This document shows positions 50,028-54,431 of a DNA stretch of 54,431 bases, in pieces. The stretch is from Defluviitaleaceae bacterium. Its GTDB lineage: Bacteria > Bacillota > Clostridia > Lachnospirales > WQUN01. A program made the position numbers and the translations under genes. The notes under the pieces were generated by a model, which saw only the letters and a program-made list of their open reading frames with translations, made no database searches and was not told the DNA's origin. The stretch is from assembly GCA_009780315.1 (NCBI GenBank), contig WRAH01000017.1, forward strand, positions 1 to 54,431, given 5' to 3'. Numbering within the stretch: the first letter of the stretch is position 1; each line of letters begins with the position of its first letter.

Positions 50028-50174
50028 TGTGTCCCAACTTTCTAATATTCTAATACTTTGTCTTAGTTGCCTGTTGATTATAACTGTGGAAATTTAGTAA
50101 GTCAATTTTAATCGAACATAATTTGTGTACTGTAACAATCTTGACACAATTACTCAAGTAAAGGTGGAGTCTCT

Positions 50175-50792
50175 TTGGTCTCATTAAGAAACGTAAGCAA
50201 ATCCTATGGAAAAAAAGTCATTTTCAAAGACGTGAGTATGGACATTGACGGGGGTGAACCCGTTGTTTTTATGGGCAGTAATGGTTGCGGAAAAAGCACT
50301 TTACTAAGAATCATTGCAGGGTTGCTGCATTGCACCACTGGTGAAGTTGTGCATTTACCAGAAATAAAAATTTCATATGTACCAGATAGATTTCCAAAGT
50401 TGCCTTTTAAGGTGAATGATTATTTACGTCATATGGGGCGCATTCAAAAGATATCTGATGGTGATATATTAAAATATATGCGCACCATGTTTGAACGCCT
50501 TAATATTCCTGAGCATATAGAAACCCAAAAAATACCACATTGCTCTAAAGGCACCATACAAAAAATAAATATCATGCAAGCCCTCATCACGCGTCCTGAC
50601 TTGCTGATTCTGGACGAACCATTTTCTGGGTTGGATGAAGATACCGTTGAAGTGATGGTTGAACTGCTGAAAAACATGGAAGAAACACATATCGTGCTTT
50701 CCTGTCATGAAAAAATTTTGGCACAAAGACTTGCTGAAAAAGTTTTTGTCTTTCGTAAAGGAGCCGTTGTCAATGAAGTTTTCGCTTATTAA
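50175..50792 (+). CDS. ABC transporter ATP-binding protein
   Basis: 205 residues with Walker A G34-S-N-G-C-G-K-S, a signature-like C-S-K-G-T-I-Q-K (about 128-135, usual L-S-G-G-x), Walker B L-L-I-L-D-E-P-F-S-G-L-D and an H-loop. The start is TTG at 50175 after GGTGGAG (50163-50169). The end overlaps the permease start, so the two are one transport unit. The signature is degenerate. It is probably an export-type ABC-2 system. The substrate is unknown. Confidence 0.9.
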   Translation: MVSLRNVSKSYGKKVIFKDVSMDIDGGEPVVFMGSNGCGKSTLLRIIAGLLHCTTGEVVHLPEIKISYVPDRFPKLPFKVNDYLRHMGRIQKISDGDILKYMRTMFERLNIPEHIETQKIPHCSKGTIQKINIMQALITRPDLLILDEPFSGLDEDTVEVMVELLKNMEETHIVLSCHEKILAQRLAEKVFVFRKGAVVNEVFAY

Positions 50793-51489
50793 ATATAATT
50801 TAGACTATTTTATTCGCACACCACATTATTTGCCCCCGCTTTTATTGTTTGTGGCATTTTTTGCTTTCAATTATCAAATGTCACCCATTGGTATCTGGAG
50901 CAATTTGCATATTACATCCATTGCCACATTTATTTTAGCCAACTGGATAGCCACAGGCTTTATGGCAAGCGAAGACAAAACACAACAATACATTACCAGA
51001 CTACATGTTCATCATGAGACTGTGTTTCATCTATCAAAAATTGCTTCTATTTTAATATTTCTTGCCCCTCTTTGGTTGACGGCGGTTTTTTTCCCTATTG
51101 TGACAGGCATGTTTCCACGCAGTTTAGGTTTGAGTGACCTTATAGTTTATGTCGTTGTACATTTTTTGTTTAGCTTGATTGGCACAGCAGTGGGTGTTTT
51201 CTTTAATTCAGACTTGTTTTTTGGAGAAATGAAAGTATTAGCCCATTTATTGGTGGTGTCTGTTATTGCCATTCCGTTTCATGTGATTTTTGAGGATATC
51301 CAGTGGATTACATGGGTGTATTATCTCTTGCCCCCTATCAATTTTTTAGCAGAGCGGTTTTACTATCTTGGTGAAGGTGTTTTTATCTTTGATGGTATAT
51401 TTTTTATATTTGTAGCATGGGCTTTAGCCTATACCGTAATATTAGTGAGCTTTTATATTTTTATCATTAAAAAAATGAACAAACGATAG
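50773..51489 (+). CDS. ABC transporter permease
   Basis: 238 residues with six hydrophobic segments (about 20-36, 44-63, 92-112, 121-143, 158-175 and 200-225). The ATG at 50773 has AAAGGAG at 50757-50763 and begins with M-K-F-S-L-I-K-Y-N. An in-frame upstream start at 50707 would add 22 residues inside the ATPase gene and is not used. The overlap with the ATPase is 20 bases. It forms a half-size or small exporter with the ATPase. A terminator follows. Confidence 0.82.
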   Translation: MKFSLIKYNLDYFIRTPHYLPPLLLFVAFFAFNYQMSPIGIWSNLHITSIATFILANWIATGFMASEDKTQQYITRLHVHHETVFHLSKIASILIFLAPLWLTAVFFPIVTGMFPRSLGLSDLIVYVVVHFLFSLIGTAVGVFFNSDLFFGEMKVLAHLLVVSVIAIPFHVIFEDIQWITWVYYLLPPINFLAERFYYLGEGVFIFDGIFFIFVAWALAYTVILVSFYIFIIKKMNKR

Positions 51490-51496
51490 ACAGCAT

Positions 51497-51538
51497 AAAA
51501 AAACGGCATGATGTAAAAACATTCATGCCGTTTTTTTA
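51497..51538. terminator. Bidirectional terminator after the ABC unit
   Basis: A stem of about 14 bp (AAAAACGGCATGA/TCATGCCGTTTTT, 51499-51512 and 51523-51537) with A and T runs on both sides. It serves the ABC operon and the converging thioesterase gene. Confidence 0.9.
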
Positions 51539-51549
51539 ACCCAAGGATT

Positions 51550-52293
51550 TTAAATTAAAATTTGTGCTGCAAAAGATACTTTTATCTTACCATAGTTTGG
51601 TATACGACGGCCTTTGACTAAGTAGATGTTGTCTTTTCTTTGAGAGTTGACTTCAACATCCTCACTCAGTTTGGCTTCGCCTAGGTAGTTGATTTGCAAT
51701 TCCTTCCACGGCGGTATTTCACCTAATGCATTGGTTATCAGGTCGCCATAGATACTATTGTTCATATGCATATTGGTATCCACCTCGGCATAGCGGACGG
51801 TGTGTGTATGAAAGGTAAAGTCATCTTCCATTTCAGACGTGTCTAATGAGATTTTTTGCGGCTGAATCATTACCCCTTGGTCTGCCGCGGCATCAAGGGT
51901 GATTGGCAAGGCAGATGGTTTTAATATTTTTCGTTCAGCAATATCAAAAAGTATCCACAGGCTTGACCATTCCATGATTTTGTTTCCCTTTTCATCATAC
52001 ATATCCCCTTGACGCAAAAATGTTCCCCGCGCCAGCGAGTATGGCCATGTGCGCACAGTCACCATTTCGTTATACTTGGGCATACGCAATACACGCGCCC
52101 CAAACCGCTGTATGACAAAACTCATATTCAACCCAGAAAGCACCTTAAAACCCACACCCAAGTCATTGGCATTTACATCTGCGGCAATATGAACCATACG
52201 CAAAAGTGCAGAAAACTTTATTTGCCCATTTTGGTCTAGGTCATAATAGGTTATGCGTGTTTTGCCTGAATAAATCGACTTTTCAAAATTCAT
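51550..52293 (-). CDS. Acyl-ACP thioesterase
   Basis: 247 residues, a double hot-dog protein of the FatA/FatB type that frees fatty acids from acyl-ACP. The first half has Y-Y-D-L-D-Q-N-G-Q-I (hot-dog start) and W-P-Y-S-L-A-R-G-T-F-L-R. The second half has the active segment V-D-T-N-M-H-M-N-N-S-I-Y, matching the conserved D/N-x-N-x-H-x-N-N of the family. The ATG at 52293 (M-N-F-E-K) is taken because GGAGG lies nine bases before it; the ATG at 52302 touches the binding site. Confidence 0.88.
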   Translation of the reverse strand: MNFEKSIYSGKTRITYYDLDQNGQIKFSALLRMVHIAADVNANDLGVGFKVLSGLNMSFVIQRFGARVLRMPKYNEMVTVRTWPYSLARGTFLRQGDMYDEKGNKIMEWSSLWILFDIAERKILKPSALPITLDAAADQGVMIQPQKISLDTSEMEDDFTFHTHTVRYAEVDTNMHMNNSIYGDLITNALGEIPPWKELQINYLGEAKLSEDVEVNSQRKDNIYLVKGRRIPNYGKIKVSFAAQILI

Positions 52294-52363
52294 CAATATC
52301 ATCCTCCATATACCAAAAAGGTCAGTTTTTATTAAGCTTATCTATGATACAAAGATTTGTCAA

Positions 52364-53845
52364 CTAGGGCGTGTTAAAATCCAACTGGACAGGATAGGGT
52401 TGATATTCTGATGTGCCGTCGCCGAGAAAGTTTGCACCTTGGTTAAAGCGGTCATTTGCGCCCCACGCCCACACATTGCCATCTTCGGTGAGTGCAAAGG
52501 TTCTAAAGCCATACATCCAGCCATGGTCAAATAAGTGATATGTTGCCGAAACAGATACGACATGTTCCATCATCTTCACAGGGGACAATCGTATATCTGT
52601 ACCTCCGTCATCGGCTAAAAGCCACCGCTTTCCATTTGGAAATCCATTTTCATCCATGGCATATTCCCACATATATTCATCAAATGCGTACAAGCCAGAT
52701 AACTGACCTGTTCCCCATCCCCACAATTCACCCTTTGTGGTTATGGCATAAGCATTATTCCCTATGGCCATTACAGATACAACATTTTCCATAATCTGTA
52801 CAGGGGTATCCCTATCTATCGTCGTGCCATCCCCAAGGGCAACACGGGGCGACCAATGCCCTGGTAAGCGGTTTTGCCCCCACCCCCATAATGTCCCATT
52901 GGTGGTGATTGCAAAGTTTGCCCCTCCCAAACTTGTAGCATATACCACATCATCCATAACCCAAGTCAATGTACCATCCTCATGTATCTGCCATAATTCT
53001 CCTGTGGTGGTAATTGCACCGCCGCTTGAGATGGACACTACATTTTCCATGATGGGTACAGGACTAAGCATGTCAGCTATCCCTATCCATTCATCATCGT
53101 CATTGTGTACAAAAGTGCGTCCCTGCCACATCCAAAGGGTATTGTCATGGGTGATAGCAAACCCGCCACGGGCTGTAGGGTAAACGGTTTTTACATTTTC
53201 TAAAATTTGTACAGGTGAATGACGGTCTTCAAATTCTGTGCCATCGCCAAGGGCAACAAAAAATGCATCCCCTTGACCATTTGCCCCCCAAGCCCATAAT
53301 GTGCCATCTGAACGAATGGTATACGAGCGTACACCTTCAGAAGCATGGCTGTTGGGTACGATTGACGGCATGGCCGCATAAACCACATCATTCATAATGG
53401 ACACAGGGGATAGACGGTTTTCCGTTGTGCCGTCACCAATTTGCCCCCACCAATTGTTGCCCCAAGACCATAATACCCCATCGGCAGTAATGGCAAAGGA
53501 ATGATAGTGTCCTGCCACAGCAAACACAACATCTTTCATAATTTGTACAGGCAAGTGACGGGTTTCAGCCGTACCATCCCCAATAAGGCTATGATTATAA
53601 GCTGAATCCCAGCTTTCTGATGCAGTCCCCCACGCCCACAATGCCCCGTCTTCCATAAGGGCAAGGGCATGACTGCTGGCGGCAGATACTGCAACTGCAT
53701 TGTGTGATATATCCTCATATACCGTTGGTGTTGTTTCAGGCAAAATATGCGCTTGTTCCTCACTTGGAAGGGTAGATTCTGCCGCTACATATCCACACCC
53801 TGCAAGAAAAGCAACAGCCATTATCAGCAATATCATCATTTTCAT
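52364..53845 (-). CDS. RCC1-repeat lipoprotein
   Basis: 493 residues. The lipobox L-A-G-C at about residue 17 is followed by a propeller of RCC1-type repeats. The recurring W-A-W-G or W-G-W-G, L-G-D-G-T, P-V-Q-I-M, V-V-S-V cores suggest about seven blades. No catalytic residue is seen. RCC1 proteins in bacteria are often surface proteins with an unclear role. The ATG at 53845 (M-K-M-M) is preferred because GAGG lies 8 bases before it; the upstream TTG adds two residues. No gene follows closely in its direction. Confidence 0.85.
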   Translation of the reverse strand: MKMMILLIMAVAFLAGCGYVAAESTLPSEEQAHILPETTPTVYEDISHNAVAVSAASSHALALMEDGALWAWGTASESWDSAYNHSLIGDGTAETRHLPVQIMKDVVFAVAGHYHSFAITADGVLWSWGNNWWGQIGDGTTENRLSPVSIMNDVVYAAMPSIVPNSHASEGVRSYTIRSDGTLWAWGANGQGDAFFVALGDGTEFEDRHSPVQILENVKTVYPTARGGFAITHDNTLWMWQGRTFVHNDDDEWIGIADMLSPVPIMENVVSISSGGAITTTGELWQIHEDGTLTWVMDDVVYATSLGGANFAITTNGTLWGWGQNRLPGHWSPRVALGDGTTIDRDTPVQIMENVVSVMAIGNNAYAITTKGELWGWGTGQLSGLYAFDEYMWEYAMDENGFPNGKRWLLADDGGTDIRLSPVKMMEHVVSVSATYHLFDHGWMYGFRTFALTEDGNVWAWGANDRFNQGANFLGDGTSEYQPYPVQLDFNTP

Positions 53846-53879
53846 ATACAATTCCTCTTTTCATTTAATCCCATGACAC

Positions 53880-53902
53880 TAGAAAACGTGCCATCGGCAC
53901 GT
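53880..53902. repeat. Small perfect hairpin before the RCC1 gene
   Basis: AACGTGCC-ATC-GGCACGTT, read on the minus strand with TTTT behind it. It is 35-60 bases upstream of the RCC1 gene start. Terminator or binding site; I cannot tell. Confidence 0.4.
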
Positions 53903-53956
53903 TTGTCTTACCGACCCAACGCTGAGAAATTGCGAATGCAATTTCCTAGCATATGA

Positions 53957-53998
53957 AAAAAACCCTAGAAACAGCAAAAGCTATTTCTAGGGTTTTTA
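53957..53998. terminator. Bidirectional terminator after the YdeI-type gene
   Basis: The arms 53957-53975 and 53980-53997 pair over about 17 bases with one mismatch (AAACCCTAGAAA core), with A and T runs on both ends. Confidence 0.8.
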
Positions 53999-54217
53999 CT
54001 ATGTCTTTAATGTTTTTTGTTTATTTTGCAACATGACCAATGCTTTGCCTGCCCTGGTTTCACGGGTTGATTGTTGCTTTGCACCGCCTACCCAATCGCA
54101 ATAACCACGCTTGTAGCCATCGGTCAGGCTTTCAAAAAAGTCTCTGGCTTCGGTTTCCTCTTTTAAAACTGCTGTCAATTCATCAGGAACAATCACTGTG
54201 CCTTTGCTTCGTTCCAC
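53999..54217 (-). CDS. YdeI/OmpD-associated-type short protein
   Basis: 72 residues. The GTG start at 54217 is chosen because GGAGG lies 7 bases before it; the frame is open to 54268 but has no site there. It holds only the C-terminal YdeI/OmpD-associated domain (I-V-P-D-E-L-T-A-V-L, A-R-D-F-F-E-S-L, Y-C-D-W-V, A-G-K-A-L-V-M-L). Longer relatives carry an N-terminal DUF1905 domain, which is absent here. Function unknown. A terminator follows directly. Confidence 0.75.
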   Translation of the reverse strand: MERSKGTVIVPDELTAVLKEETEARDFFESLTDGYKRGYCDWVGGAKQQSTRETRAGKALVMLQNKQKTLKT

Positions 54218-54308
54218 GATATAACCTCCAATACTGTAGATACTTTCATGATAAAGGGGGAACAACAATGGATATTATCATATGCTACAGCTAAAGTAAA
54301 TACACAAC

Positions 54309-54376
54309 AACACCCCCTGATATCACTTTGGTGTACTTCACCAAGGATAATTGTCAGAGGGTGTTTGTTTTTTAGA
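54309..54376 (+). terminator. Two-tier hairpin near the right edge
   Basis: Outer arms ACACCCCCTGA/TCAGAGGGTGT (one mismatch) enclose an inner TTGGTG-TACTT-CACCAA hairpin, and T-rich sequence follows at 54364-54373. No rightward gene precedes it in the window, so it may be an attenuator for a gene beyond the edge or the end of an antisense unit. The sequence to 54431 contains TTGACG, a possible -35 with its -10 cut off. Confidence 0.5.
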
Positions 54377-54431
54377 GACAAAGCAAAATTTTGGTTGCAT
54401 TTTTTTGACGAATCAAGTAAAATGTTCTCAC

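Noticed and set aside
50028..50174. NrdR box upstream of nrdD
   Set aside because: No pair of 16-base boxes resembling the consensus; only an AT-rich stretch and a -10 like TATAAT.
50707..50772. 22-codon extension of the ABC permease
   Set aside because: It lies fully inside the ATPase gene; the ATG at 50773 has AAAGGAG and starts the hydrophobic protein naturally.

Overview
The window reads as a chromosomal piece from an anaerobic member of the Bacillota, most likely class Clostridia. The reasons are conserved Firmicutes gene strings (rpsO-pnp-M16 peptidase-dut; asp23-nusB-xseA-xseB-dxs-nadK-argR-recN; cmk-plsC-rpsA), strong Shine-Dalgarno sites with frequent TTG/GTG starts, a class III (oxygen-sensitive) ribonucleotide reductase with its activase, a membrane pyrophosphatase of the K+-dependent type, and several AbrB/SpoVT regulators. 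I cannot name a genus. I saw no transposase, integrase, phage gene or CRISPR array.

Layout. 1-735: a leftward transcription unit running off the left edge, with a promoter, a long structured leader containing a terminator and a competing antiterminator pairing, then the first codons of an unknown gene. 735-4897: nucleoside salvage (cdd, pyrimidine nucleoside phosphorylase), a metallo-beta-lactamase-fold hydrolase and three GNAT acetyltransferases in a row. 5343-9013: pyrophosphatase hppA, then a leftward trio of small membrane proteins. 9222-14001: the rightward operon rpsO-pnp-M16 peptidase-dut-free methionine sulfoxide reductase. It converges on, and overlaps, the leftward ten-gene operon Asp23-nusB-xseA-xseB-PAP2-dxs-SurA-like-nadK-argR-recN (13990-22408). 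ispA and tlyA, usual in this string, are missing.

22430-32660 is an accessory stretch. It holds small secreted proteins and duplicated lipoproteins, two copies of a roughly 120-nt small-RNA-like repeat, three copies of a second hairpin repeat, and a protein made of three AbrB domains. A 32-codon peptide gene with its own promoter and terminator comes next, followed by two TPR/HTH regulators, one in HTH-TPR (RRNPP-like) order and one in the reverse order. A large secreted phosphodiester glycosidase-type protein closes the stretch. 32814-36228 returns to core functions (polysaccharide deacetylase, cmk, plsC, rpsA), followed by RNase P RNA and tRNA-Ser(GCT).

36761-40320 is a two-gene insert next to the tRNA, and both genes encode PD-(D/E)XK nuclease-like proteins. 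A 10-base copy of the tRNA 3' end lies between the two genes. It is a candidate defence locus. The rest carries a chemoreceptor, a secreted protein with five beta-sandwich repeats, two TraX-like membrane proteins around an AbrB-zinc-finger regulator, the leftward nrdD-nrdG-GGDEF operon, a small ABC exporter, an acyl-ACP thioesterase, an RCC1-repeat lipoprotein and a YdeI-type protein.

The items I rate most worth following are the unclassified attenuating leader at the left edge, the peptide-plus-two-regulators locus at 25590-27837, the repeated small RNA, and the tRNA-adjacent nuclease pair.
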